From the NCBI RefSeq assembly GCF_000311825.1, contig NZ_HE978570.1, positions 26,853 to 90,852 on the forward strand: DNA of 64,000 nt, in the 5' to 3' direction. The notes beneath the pieces are model-generated. The model was not told where the DNA came from, did no database searches, and saw only the letters and a list, made by a program, of their open reading frames with translations. The stretch comes from Peptoniphilus grossensis ph5 (GTDB taxonomy: Bacteria; Bacillota; Clostridia; Tissierellales; Peptoniphilaceae). Below are positions 35,434 to 44,258 of this stretch, in pieces. Each line of letters begins with the position of its first letter. The stretch's first letter is position 1. The translations under genes were made by a program, and so were the position numbers.

Positions 35434-36846
35434 CTACCCAATAGCTCCAACAAGTTCAAGGTTAATGAGGTTGTTCATCTCAACTGCATACTCCATAGGA
35501 AGTTCCTTGGCAATTGGCTCTGCAAATCCTCTTACAACCATTTCCTTTGCCTCTTGTTCTGAAATTCCCCTTGACATCAAATAAAAAATTACAGAGTCAG
35601 AAATTCTTCCGATTTTTGCTTCATGTCCAATGTCGATGTCGTTGTTTTCAATATTTATTGTAGGAATTGTATCAGAGCGAGACATTGAGTCAAGCATAAG
35701 TGACTCACAGGATGTTGAGTTCTTTGAGCCCACAGCATTTTCCTTTATTTCAACGAGACCCCTATAAATTGCAATTCCGCCAGATTTTGAAATTGACTTA
35801 GTGTTTATAGTTGACTTAGTGTGTGGTGCTGCGTGAACAACTTGTGCTCCAGTGTCAAGATTTTGTCCTTCACCTGCAAAGGAAATGCCCGTAAATTCAC
35901 TAGATGCATTTTCTCCAACTAAAATTGATGCAGGATAAAGCATTGAAACCTTTGAACCAAAGGAACCTGAAACCCATTCGATTTTTCCATTTTTTTCAAC
36001 AATGGCTCTCTTTGTGTTTAAGTTGTACATATTTCTTGACCAGTTTTCAATTGTCGAATATCTAAGAGTTGCTCCTTCGCCAACGAAAAGTTCAACTGCA
36101 CCTGCGTGCAAGTTTATTACATTGTACTTTGGAGCAGAGCAGCCTTCTATGAAGTGACAGTAGGCTCCGTCTTCTACGATTATAAGTGTGTGTTCAAATT
36201 GACCTGCACCTGGAGCGTTAAGTCTAAAATAAGATTGTAGAGGTATATCTACATTTACTCCCTTTGGCACATAGACAAAAGAGCCACCAGACCAAACTGC
36301 ATAGTGAAGGGCAGCATACTTGTGAAGCTTTGGAGTGATGCACTTGCTAAAATATTTTTTTACGATTTCTGGATATTTTTTAAGTCCACTTTCAAAGTCA
36401 GTGTAAATAACTCCCTGGTCAGACAAATATTTTTGAATGTTGTGGTAGACTACTTCAGAGTCGTATTGTGCTCCAACACCAGAAAGCATAGCTTCCTTTT
36501 CAGCTTCAGGTATGCCAAGCTTGTCAAAAGTATCTCTTATTTCGTCGGGAACATTTTTCCAGTCGTCAGACATGTCAGCATCAGGTCTGATATAAGTTGT
36601 GATTTTATCCATGTCAACTTCTGAAAGGTCTGGACCCCAGTCAGGATTTTTCTTTTCATTAAAAATCTTTAATGCCTTTAGTCTACTTTCAAGCATCCAT
36701 TCTGGTTCATCTTTTTCAGCAGAAATTTGTCTTACAATTTCTTCTGTAAGTCCCTTTTCAGTCTTGGACCTAAAAGTGAATTTATTTTTAATATCATAGA
36801 CGCCGCGGTCCATGTCTTCTACATAAGTTTTTTCTGTCTTAGCCAA
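35434..36846 (-). CDS. sufB: Fe-S assembly scaffold subunit SufB
   Basis: 470 residues, the scaffold that builds Fe-S clusters with SufC and SufD. Conserved parts include VWSGGSFVYVPKGVNVDIPLQ, HFIEGCSAPKY (C for persulfide), and NSTSCESLMLDSMSRSDT with the proposed cluster cysteine. The C-terminus is IGHEAKIGRISDSVIFYLMSRG. Full length. It starts immediately after sufC. Confidence 0.97.
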   Translation of the reverse strand: MAKTEKTYVEDMDRGVYDIKNKFTFRSKTEKGLTEEIVRQISAEKDEPEWMLESRLKALKIFNEKKNPDWGPDLSEVDMDKITTYIRPDADMSDDWKNVPDEIRDTFDKLGIPEAEKEAMLSGVGAQYDSEVVYHNIQKYLSDQGVIYTDFESGLKKYPEIVKKYFSKCITPKLHKYAALHYAVWSGGSFVYVPKGVNVDIPLQSYFRLNAPGAGQFEHTLIIVEDGAYCHFIEGCSAPKYNVINLHAGAVELFVGEGATLRYSTIENWSRNMYNLNTKRAIVEKNGKIEWVSGSFGSKVSMLYPASILVGENASSEFTGISFAGEGQNLDTGAQVVHAAPHTKSTINTKSISKSGGIAIYRGLVEIKENAVGSKNSTSCESLMLDSMSRSDTIPTINIENNDIDIGHEAKIGRISDSVIFYLMSRGISEQEAKEMVVRGFAEPIAKELPMEYAVEMNNLINLELVGAIG

Positions 36847-37593
36847 TTATTTCACCTCTTCTCTTATCCAATTGAATCCTTCTTTTTCGATTTTATCAAT
36901 TAGAGAAGCGTCTCCTTCTTTTACAATTTGTCCGTCTAAAATTACGTGAACAAAATCAGGTTTTATATTATCTATAAGTTCCTTGTGGTGAGTGATAATT
37001 AAAACTGCATTGTCCTTATTTAAAAACTTTTCAATTCCGCTAGAAACTATTCTTGTTGCATCAACATCAAGTCCTGAATCTGTTTCATCAAGAATGGCAA
37101 GCTTTGGATTTAGCATAAGCATTTGAAGAATTTCATTTTTCTTCTTTTCTCCACCAGAGAAGCCAACATTTAAGTATCTCTCTGCATAAGAAGAATCCAT
37201 TTTTAATTCTTCCATTTCCTTTTTGATTTCCTTTTTAAATTTTAAAATAGAAATTGTCTTGTCTTCCTTTAAAGACTTAGCTGTTCTAATAAAATTTTCT
37301 ACAGAAATCCCTGGCACTTCTTCTGGACTTTGGAAGGACATAAAAAGTCCCTTGTTAGCTCTCTTGTCTGTTGTAAGGTCGCTTATGTCTTCGCCATCTA
37401 AAAATATTTTTCCGCTTGTCACATTGTAAACTGGGTTATCCATAATTACATTGGCAAGTGTGGACTTACCTGAACCATTTGGTCCCATAATTACGTGAAC
37501 TTCGCCGTAATTAATTTTTAAATTTATATTTTTTAAGATCTCCTTATCTTCCACGCCTGCACTTAAATTTTCTACTCTTAATAACTCTGTCAT
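36847..37593 (-). CDS. sufC: Suf ATPase SufC
   Basis: 248 residues from the ATG at 37593, directly after GGAGG; a longer in-frame start would add eleven residues with no ribosome site. ABC ATPase motifs: Walker A GPNGSGKST, signature SGGEKKKNEIL, Walker B LAILDETDSGLD. SufC drives SufB/SufD rearrangement and is soluble despite its ABC fold. First gene of sufCBDSU-rrf2-iscS. Confidence 0.97.
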   Translation of the reverse strand: MTELLRVENLSAGVEDKEILKNINLKINYGEVHVIMGPNGSGKSTLANVIMDNPVYNVTSGKIFLDGEDISDLTTDKRANKGLFMSFQSPEEVPGISVENFIRTAKSLKEDKTISILKFKKEIKKEMEELKMDSSYAERYLNVGFSGGEKKKNEILQMLMLNPKLAILDETDSGLDVDATRIVSSGIEKFLNKDNAVLIITHHKELIDNIKPDFVHVILDGQIVKEGDASLIDKIEKEGFNWIREEVK

Positions 37594-37652
37594 ACTTCCT
37601 CCATTTATAAAAAATAATTCATACAAAATTACTGTGTTTTTTTCTATTAACT

Positions 37653-37680
37653 ATAATAACACAAGTTTTTTAATAATCAA
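37653..37680 (-). promoter_or_regulatory. Promoter of the suf operon
   Basis: TTGATT at 37675-37680, 16-base spacer, TATTAT at 37653-37658, minus strand. An AT-rich partial dyad covers the region and could be an Rrf2 site, but I see no clear consensus. Confidence 0.55.
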
Positions 37681-37691
37681 ATATTTATTGC

Positions 37692-37718
37692 AAATAAAAA
37701 ACTAGGCTTAACCTAGTT
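37692..37718 (-). terminator. Terminator after yraN
   Basis: Stem AACTAGG/CCTAGTT (37700-37706 with 37712-37718), five-base loop, followed by TTTTTATTTG on the minus strand. The stem abuts the yraN stop codon. Confidence 0.8.
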
Positions 37719-38077
37719 TATGAAAGCATAAATGCCGACTCTATGTGATTGATTTCCTTTTCCCTAAAATAAATTTCAATTATGTCAAAACGCACCATTA
37801 TGTCAAAAAGATTTTTCTCCATAATATATGCTGTTGCTGTCTGTATTATGTTTTGCATTTTGAATTCAGTGACAGCTTCGTAGGCGTCGCCATATTTTCT
37901 TGAGTTACGAGACTTTACTTCTACAAAAACTATTTCATCCTTGTCCCTTGCTATAATGTCAATCTCTGTCCCAAGAGCCCTGTAATTTCTTTCTAATATT
38001 ACATAGCCCTTTTGCTCCAAAAATTTTGTGGCAATGTCCTCTCCACGATTTCCAAAAAATAAATTGTGTCCTACCAT
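37718..38077 (-). CDS. YraN family (UPF0102) endonuclease-like protein
   Basis: 119 residues, UPF0102. The PD-(D/E)xK nuclease-like core is visible as GTEIDIIARDKDEIVFVEVKSR (about 31-52), with D, E and K in the expected places. Function is not established; it resembles Holliday-junction resolvase-like folds. It overlaps rnhB by seven bases, the usual genomic partner. Confidence 0.93.
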   Translation of the reverse strand: MVGHNLFFGNRGEDIATKFLEQKGYVILERNYRALGTEIDIIARDKDEIVFVEVKSRNSRKYGDAYEAVTEFKMQNIIQTATAYIMEKNLFDIMVRFDIIEIYFREKEINHIESAFMLS

Positions 38078-38688
38078 GATTTTATATTCTTCAAAAAAGA
38101 TTTTCTGTGCATTACTGTTGGACCATAAGCCTTAAGTGCCTCTCTGTGATACTTTGTGGCATAGCCCTTGTGCTTTTCAATGCCGTAGTGAGGATATTCT
38201 TCTGCCCACTTGTCACAAAGATTATCCCTATAGACCTTTGCAATTATAGAGGCGCAGGCAATGGAGTAGCAGGACTCGTCGCCCTTAATGATTGCTTTCT
38301 GAAAAATTCCTGTTTCAATTGTCTCTGCATCTATTAGAACGCAATCTGCACTAACTTTTTTGCCTTCCTTGTCACGCAAATTTTCAAGAGCATTTATCAT
38401 GGAAATGTGTGTCGCCATTTTTATATTTACCTTGTCAATTATATCTGGGTTTGCTCTTCCTATGCCAACAGCAAGGCAAGACTCCAAAATTTTTGGGTAA
38501 AGTTCTTCTCTCTTTTTGGGACTAAGTTTTTTTGAATCATTTACTCCCTCGATGAAGTCATCCTTGGGCATAATAATTGCACAGGAAACTACATCGCCAA
38601 AGAGGCAACCCCTGCCAACTTCGTCAATGCCGCAGATATTTTTGTATCCCTTTTCGTAATATTCATTTTCAAAATTATAAAAATTCAT
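38071..38688 (-). CDS. rnhB: Ribonuclease HII
   Basis: 205 residues. RNase HII cuts RNA in RNA/DNA hybrids and at single ribonucleotides in DNA. The catalytic DEDD set includes GIDEVGRG (D, E at about 20-21) and the aspartates in VLIDAE and KGDESCYSIACASIIAKVYRD. It overlaps rbgA by fourteen bases. The rbgA-rnhB order is conserved in Firmicutes. Confidence 0.96.
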   Translation of the reverse strand: MNFYNFENEYYEKGYKNICGIDEVGRGCLFGDVVSCAIIMPKDDFIEGVNDSKKLSPKKREELYPKILESCLAVGIGRANPDIIDKVNIKMATHISMINALENLRDKEGKKVSADCVLIDAETIETGIFQKAIIKGDESCYSIACASIIAKVYRDNLCDKWAEEYPHYGIEKHKGYATKYHREALKAYGPTVMHRKSFLKNIKSW

Positions 38689-39526
38689 TGGGCTCCTCCA
38701 AAGTTATTCTTCCAAGAGTTCCCTTTCTAAATTCGTCTAAGATAATTCCAGAAACTTTTTCATAATCTATGAGACCCCCACGCATAAGGGCACCCCTGTT
38801 TTTTCCAATTTCATCCATAATTTCAAGGGGCGACATTTCTTTTATGTCAGAAATTTTATATCTCTCTTCAAGAAAAGCTGGTGCAATATTTTTTAATTTT
38901 TCAATTAATTTTAAAGCTAGAGTTTCCCTATCCATAATTTCATCTTTTATGGCACCAGTAAAGGCAAGGTTAAGTCCAACCTTTTCTTCGAACTTTGGCC
39001 ACAAAACTCCTGGCGTGTCTAGGAGATGAAGCTTTGAGTGAATCTTTATCCACTGATTTGTCTTTGTAACTCCAGGTCTATTGCCAGTCCTTGCAGATTT
39101 CGTGCCAGAAATTGAATTTATAAAAGTTGACTTGCCAGAATTTGGTATGCCCACAATCATTGCACGAAGTGGACCCTTTTTTAGACCCTTGTCCTGGAAT
39201 TTTTTTATCTCCTCTGCCATGAGTTCTTCAGATTTTTTTACAACTAAATTTACATTGGGCTTCATGGCATTGTAAGAAATTGCAAAATTATTTTCGTCAG
39301 TGATTTTTTCCATCCACTCTTCATTTAATTTTGGATCTGATAAATCAGACTTGTTAAATATTAAAAGTCTCTTTTTATTTTTTAAAAGGTCCTTAAAGAG
39401 AGGGTTCCTACTTGAATAGGGAATGCGAGAGTCAATTATCTCGATTACAAAATCCACGAGTTTTAATTTTTCCTCAATGTCTTCTATGGTCTTTTTCATG
39501 TGACCTGGATACCAGTTAATATTCAT
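38675..39526 (-). CDS. rbgA: Ribosome biogenesis GTPase RbgA
   Basis: A 283-residue circularly permuted GTPase (YlqF/RbgA) acting late in 50S assembly. Permuted order: G4 NKSDLSD (about 58-64), G1 GIPNSGKST (about 123-131), G3 DTPGVLWP (about 171-178). The N-terminal NINWYPGHMKKT is the family start. Its ATG follows the stop of the HAD reading frame directly. Confidence 0.96.
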   Translation of the reverse strand: MNINWYPGHMKKTIEDIEEKLKLVDFVIEIIDSRIPYSSRNPLFKDLLKNKKRLLIFNKSDLSDPKLNEEWMEKITDENNFAISYNAMKPNVNLVVKKSEELMAEEIKKFQDKGLKKGPLRAMIVGIPNSGKSTFINSISGTKSARTGNRPGVTKTNQWIKIHSKLHLLDTPGVLWPKFEEKVGLNLAFTGAIKDEIMDRETLALKLIEKLKNIAPAFLEERYKISDIKEMSPLEIMDEIGKNRGALMRGGLIDYEKVSGIILDEFRKGTLGRITLEEPNEFL

Positions 39527-40352
39527 TTAATCACCAAATAAAACCTTGTCTAAAATTTTTACTGCTCCATCGTTGTTGTTGTCGTAGTCAGACACAACAT
39601 CGGCCGCCTCTCTTAGTCTTTCAACTCCATTTTTCATGGCAATGCCAAGGCCAACAGACTTTATAAGCATTACATCGTTGGAGTCGTCGCCAATTGCTGC
39701 AACATCTTTTAAGTCAATGTTCCTAATTTCTGCGTATTTTTTTACGCCGTAAAATTTGTCGCCAGATTTTTGCAAGACTTCAAGCATCCACTTTGGCTCT
39801 CTTCTAATTTTCATGATGTGAAAATTAAATCTATCAGAAATTTCGTCTCTCATCCTATTTCTAAGGCCTACTAAATCGTCATGGCTGCCTGCAAAGACAA
39901 TGGAAAGAGGATTGCCCACTAAGTTGTCAAAATCATCTAATCCTAGATTTCTTCCCCTAAAGGCGTCCACATAAGTGCCCTCAAAATTTGTAAAATTCTT
40001 TTTCTTGTAGACAAGATCAATCCCGTCATCTCTCTATGTGAAGTGATGTAAAAACTTTGTCATTGTCATCAAAGGCCATGACCCTCTTTAAATCCTCGTC
40101 ACTAATTGGATTTACATAATGAACCTTGCCAGATAAATTATCTCTAATTACATTTCCATTGTTGCAAATTAAATCTATGTCAACCTTGTTTCCCACAAAT
40201 TTATGGGCAGAATAGTATTCTCTTCCCGTGGCTACCACTGGAATAATATTATTTGATTTTAGTTTTTTTACAAAGGATTCAAAACTCTCTGTAATGACCT
40301 TATCTGTAGTCAAAAGAGTTTCGTCTAAATCCATAGAAACCATTTTAATCAT
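39527..40352 (-). pseudogene. Cof-type HAD phosphatase, frameshifted at a dinucleotide run
   Basis: The N-terminal part (40026-40352) begins MIKMVSMDLDETLL, the HAD motif I, and stops after IER. The rest continues in another frame (DDGIDLVYKKK ... DAFRGRN) to 39527. It ends with the cap domain and motif IV GDDSNDVMLI. One GA repeat more at 40029-40035 (TCTCTCT on the plus strand) would restore a 275-residue protein, the normal Cof/HAD-IIB length. The frames join without loss. It is either a recent pseudogene, a sequencing error or a phase-variable gene. The gene lies between ychF and rbgA. Confidence 0.85.
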
Positions 40353-40359
40353 AAATCAC

Positions 40360-41448
40360 CTATACATTAAATTTAAAAACAATTACATCGCCATCTTCTA
40401 CGACATAATCTTTGCCTTCACTTCTTATTAGTCCCTTTTCTCTTGCCACAGCAACAGAACCTGACTCAACTAAGTCCTTGTAGCTAACAGTGTCAGCTTT
40501 TATAAAGCCTCTTTCCATATCTGTGTGGATTTTTCCTGCAGCTGTTGGAGCCTTTGAGCCCTTCTTAATAGTCCAAGCCCTAGTTTCCATTTCGCCCGTA
40601 GTTAAAAATGAAATTAAGCCTAAAAGTTTGTAGGAAGACTTAATTAATTTGTCGAGTCCTGAAGAATCGAGACCAAGTTCTTCCAAGAAGAGTTCCTTTT
40701 CATCTTGGTCTAGAGCAGCAATTTCTGCTTCGATTTCTGCAGAGATGACAACAACTTCGTCGCCAGATTTTTCTGCATAAGCTCTAACTTTTTTTACATA
40801 TTCATTGTCTTCCTTGTTTATGTCTTCTTCAGCCACATTGCAGACATAGATGACTGGCTTTGCACTTAGAAGAGAATAATTTTTTATAATTTTTTCTTCT
40901 TCCTCGTCAAGTTCAACTTCTCTTGCAGGTCTTCCTTCTTCCAAGGCTAATTTTATTTTTTCCAATAGATCTCTTTCCTTGGCAAGAGATTTTTCTGCTC
41001 TAGCTTTCTTTACCACCTTGCCATATCTGTTATCCACTTGTTCAAGGTCTGAAAAAATTAATTCCAAATTTATATTTTCAATATCACGAAGAGGGTCGAT
41101 AGAGCCGTCAACGTGAATAATATTTTCATCGTCAAAGCATCTTACTACATGGACAATGGCATCAACTTCACGAATGTTTGATAAAAATTGATTTCCAAGT
41201 CCTTCGCCCTTGCTGGCACCCTTAACAAGACCAGCTATGTCATAAAATTCTATATTAGTGTGAACAATTTTTTCTGACTTGCTCAACTTTGCAAGCACAT
41301 CTAATCGCTCATCAGGTACATTTACAACCCCAACATTTGGCTCAATAGTTGCAAAGGGATAGTTTGCAGCTTCAGCACCGGCGCTTGTTAGGGCATTAAA
41401 TAAAGTTGACTTACCAACATTAGGTAGTCCTACGATTCCAAGTTTCAT
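40360..41448 (-). CDS. ychF: Redox-regulated ATPase YchF
   Basis: 362 residues from ATG 41448 after GGAGG; an upstream in-frame start lacks spacing. YchF/OLA1 is an Obg-family P-loop protein that prefers ATP and binds ribosomes. P-loop GLPNVGKST at about 8-16, NYPFATIEPNVG, switch DIAGLVKGASKGEG, a long coiled-coil insert (about 130-200), and a C-terminal TGS domain (AWTIKKGSKAPTAAGKIHTD). Full length. Confidence 0.96.
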   Translation of the reverse strand: MKLGIVGLPNVGKSTLFNALTSAGAEAANYPFATIEPNVGVVNVPDERLDVLAKLSKSEKIVHTNIEFYDIAGLVKGASKGEGLGNQFLSNIREVDAIVHVVRCFDDENIIHVDGSIDPLRDIENINLELIFSDLEQVDNRYGKVVKKARAEKSLAKERDLLEKIKLALEEGRPAREVELDEEEEKIIKNYSLLSAKPVIYVCNVAEEDINKEDNEYVKKVRAYAEKSGDEVVVISAEIEAEIAALDQDEKELFLEELGLDSSGLDKLIKSSYKLLGLISFLTTGEMETRAWTIKKGSKAPTAAGKIHTDMERGFIKADTVSYKDLVESGSVAVAREKGLIRSEGKDYVVEDGDVIVFKFNV

Positions 41449-41509
41449 TAGAAAACCTCCATTCAAAGTAAAATTATATCACAATTAGAAAGCTTAGGTA
41501 TGTAAATTA

Positions 41510-41544
41510 AAAAAATAGTGCTAATCTTTATGACTAACACTATT
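41510..41544 (-). terminator. Terminator after the 41.6 kb secreted-protein gene
   Basis: Stem with AATAGTG (41514-41520) pairing CACTATT (41538-41544), further weak pairs inside, and a T6 run on the minus strand. Confidence 0.7.
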
Positions 41545-41592
41545 ATTTACCGCTTAAATTAAATTTTCAAATTAAACTATAGAATATTTATT

Positions 41593-42090
41593 TTATATCC
41601 TATCCCCAAAATTGGATATTTTTCCATATCCATGTATCGGAGAATCGACTCCCCTCGTTAAATCTGTGTCCATTCTAAAAAAATACTTTCCATCTATATA
41701 ATGTAAATTATTAAATTGAGCACGATCTGACCCATTTAAAGACATATTTTTTTCTCCAACATAGTGGTATGACCAATTTCTATACGCTTTCTCATATAAA
41801 GAAATAACAAATGCTGGTGTAAAAGTAGTTCCTTCATAAGTAGAATTACAATAAATTGTCGTATAACTATTAGTTAATGTGAATTTATCAGAAGCTAGTC
41901 CTTGATAAAAGGAATAATCAAATGAACCGTCAGAGCTCATTCTATCTTCTCTACTCGCCCAATTAAAGATACAATCATCACTCTCCTTTTTTCCATCAAC
42001 GATTTCATTGCTTGTAGCAAATACACTAGAAGAGCAAATCAATATCATAATTGATACTAAAACAAATTTCTTACAAAACCTTTTTATCAT
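41593..42090 (-). CDS. Small secreted protein of unknown function
   Basis: 165 residues. Signal peptide 1-26 (KRFCKKF start, hydrophobic core, VFA-T cleavage). The mature protein is rich in aromatic residues, Ser, Asn and Asp and has two cysteines (in DDCIFNW and IYCNSTY), which could pair outside the cell. A strand-rich fold is suggested by YTTIYCNSTYEGTTFTPAFV and KYFFRMDTD. Its start overlaps the end of the VanZ-like gene upstream by twenty bases, so they are translated together. No family recognised. Confidence 0.75.
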   Translation of the reverse strand: MIKRFCKKFVLVSIMILICSSSVFATSNEIVDGKKESDDCIFNWASREDRMSSDGSFDYSFYQGLASDKFTLTNSYTTIYCNSTYEGTTFTPAFVISLYEKAYRNWSYHYVGEKNMSLNGSDRAQFNNLHYIDGKYFFRMDTDLTRGVDSPIHGYGKISNFGDRI

Positions 42091-42721
42091 TAAAACCTAC
42101 TAAATTTAACTTGAACGGAATTTTACAAATAACTTCAGCTGTAATAATAGCAGATAATAAACCTAATAAGATATTGTCTAAATTAAAGCTTTTGTATATA
42201 AAGAATTTCACCACTTCTAACGAAATAATAATAATTGAAATAAATATATAGTAATTTCTATGGTATTTAGTTTTGATAAAAATAAAAACTGGAATTAGAT
42301 AAATAATTGGAAATATAATAAATTTAAAAAAAGAAAAATAATTTAGTTTACTTGTTAAAGTCAAAAAATCATAAAAATAATTTATAACTGATTTAAATGG
42401 AATCACATTAACTGTTGGATAATTATAATTAATATTTCTGATAAAAATGAAAAATATAAAGAATATATATACGAAAATCGAAATATATTCTGTTATTTTT
42501 AATAATATTTTTCTTTCATTTCCATTTATCGATAAAACAACTAGATATGCCAGAACCAATAAAAATAATAATATTATAGAGAAGCGCATTAAAGTATCAT
42601 TATCAATAAATAATTTTCCTCTTATCATACCAGGTAAAACACTTATTAACATTACAAGTAATGACAATATACCCAAATAAAAACTTGTTAGATAGATTAA
42701 AGATAAAATTTTCTTTTTCAT
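42071..42721 (-). CDS. VanZ-like membrane protein (divergent)
   Basis: 216 residues with about six hydrophobic helices. The NVIPFKSVINYFYDF segment (about 106-120) and the FNLDNILLGLLSAIITAEVI segment (about 180-199) resemble the VanZ family NLIPF and D-D-N-G motifs. VanZ of the Enterococcus van cluster gives low teicoplanin resistance, but most VanZ-like proteins have no known role. AGGGGG precedes the ATG. It forms a two-gene unit with the secreted protein downstream. The family call is tentative because motif residues are diverged. Confidence 0.6.
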   Translation of the reverse strand: MKKKILSLIYLTSFYLGILSLLVMLISVLPGMIRGKLFIDNDTLMRFSIILLFLLVLAYLVVLSINGNERKILLKITEYISIFVYIFFIFFIFIRNINYNYPTVNVIPFKSVINYFYDFLTLTSKLNYFSFFKFIIFPIIYLIPVFIFIKTKYHRNYYIFISIIIISLEVVKFFIYKSFNLDNILLGLLSAIITAEVICKIPFKLNLVGFNDKKVL

Positions 42722-42890
42722 AATGCCCCCTAAATAATCAAGAAATTATTTTTAGCTTGCTTTATTCATTTACTATGATATTACTTTTCCCTCAAAAAAA
42801 CAAGCTCCTTTTTCAATAATTTTTCTATCCTTTTATTTAGCTATTTTTTATTGTATAATGAGTTTATCAATTATTAAAGAGGTGAATAGT

Positions 42891-44258
42891 ATGAGTGCCA
42901 TCGTCATAAATGACCTGACAAAACGCAAGGGCAAGGAAAAAGTCTTATCAAATTTAAATTTAGAAATTTTAGATGGCGAATTTTTCTCTCTTCTTGGAAC
43001 AGAAAACTCCGGAAAGACAACTCTTGCTAGAATTATAATGGGATACTTAAAACCTGGTAGTGGATCTATTAGGGTTTATGATATGGATTCATTTAAGGAA
43101 TCAAAAGAAATAAAAGAAACTGTGTCCTTCGTATCTGAAGATATGATTTTCGATTCAAAGATAAAATCTTATACTTTATTAAAGAAGACACTTAGCGCAC
43201 ATGGTTTGTCTAACACAGAAGACATTGATGTCCTTTGTGATTATTTTGAATTTAATTCAAACCTTCGCATTTGCGACTTGAGAGATAGAGAAAGAAAACT
43301 CTTTGCAATTATTAATGCCTTAGTTATAAAACCAAGACTTTTAATTTTAGACTCTCCAGCAAAATTTTTAGAAGAAAAGGATATAGATAGACTCTTCTCT
43401 CATGTAAAGAGATTAAATGAAAGTGAAGGCTTAACAGTTTTACTACTCTCTGATTCTCTCAGAGAGGCAAAAAAATATTCTTCAAGAATTGCCTACTTGT
43501 CTGATGGAAAAATCCAAGACACTGAATACAATAATGTCAAGGCAGCTGGAGACAAGGTTTTAAAAATTGACTCTTACAGAGGAAATTTAAATTACTTTAC
43601 ATCTATTGGCGCAAGAATTATTAAGGATGAGGAAGATGAAACAATCCTCTACTATGATGGAGCCCTTCCTGAACTTTCAAAGGTGATCTATGAAGAAGCC
43701 CTTGAAAATTATGTACTTGAAGATGCAAAATTATCTGACAAGGTAAATGCTTACTACAAGGGAGAAAATGCAAAGCTTCCTAGAAGAAAAGCTCCTGCTC
43801 CAGTAAAAGATGTAGAAGAGACTCCTACAGAAAAAATTTCTAAAAGTGGTCTTGAAACTTCCGAAGTTAATGGAGTGACAGAAAGCACAATAAAAATTAG
43901 CGATGCAGAAAATAATTTTTCCGAAGTAGAAGGCGTCAATTTAGAAAATTCTGAAAAAGATGTAATTCACAACACAAAGACAAATCTTTTTGTCGATGAA
44001 GATAAAGTTGTTCTCGGAGAAGAAAATTCTCCTGAAATAAAAGAAGAAGTTTCTCCTGAATTAGAAATTGAAAAACCAGAAACAATTAATGAAGTTGAGC
44101 CTAAGCTAGAGGAAAACTTTGTTGATAATAAAGAAATTTTCCACGACCGTTCAGAAGAAAATAGAAAAGACGATACAATTATTTTTAAAACCTCTGATGA
44201 AGGCGTCTTTAATGCAACAGAAGAGACAAGGCTAAAGGAGGATAAAGATGATATTTAA
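42891..44258 (+). CDS. Degenerate ABC transporter ATPase with long acidic tail
   Basis: 455 residues from ATG 42891 (GAGGTGA at 42879-42885). The fold is that of an ABC ATPase, and Walker A is intact (GTENSGKTT, 36-44). Other catalytic elements are altered: Q-loop position reads VSED, the LSGGQ signature reads DLRDRERK (129-136), Walker B is LLILDSP with Ser for the catalytic Glu (155), and the switch histidine position is Asp (188). From about 310 to 455 runs a Glu/Asp/Ser/Asn-rich, probably disordered tail. The next gene, overlapping by eleven bases, is an ABC-2 permease, so this should be its cytoplasmic partner. Confidence 0.85.
   Translation: MSAIVINDLTKRKGKEKVLSNLNLEILDGEFFSLLGTENSGKTTLARIIMGYLKPGSGSIRVYDMDSFKESKEIKETVSFVSEDMIFDSKIKSYTLLKKTLSAHGLSNTEDIDVLCDYFEFNSNLRICDLRDRERKLFAIINALVIKPRLLILDSPAKFLEEKDIDRLFSHVKRLNESEGLTVLLLSDSLREAKKYSSRIAYLSDGKIQDTEYNNVKAAGDKVLKIDSYRGNLNYFTSIGARIIKDEEDETILYYDGALPELSKVIYEEALENYVLEDAKLSDKVNAYYKGENAKLPRRKAPAPVKDVEETPTEKISKSGLETSEVNGVTESTIKISDAENNFSEVEGVNLENSEKDVIHNTKTNLFVDEDKVVLGEENSPEIKEEVSPELEIEKPETINEVEPKLEENFVDNKEIFHDRSEENRKDDTIIFKTSDEGVFNATEETRLKEDKDDI

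Noticed and set aside
39527-39970. C-terminal HAD frame as an independent gene with a GTG start
   Set aside because: Coding similarity continues upstream of the GTG in the same frame to the TC repeat, and HAD motif I is only in the other piece, so it is one broken gene.
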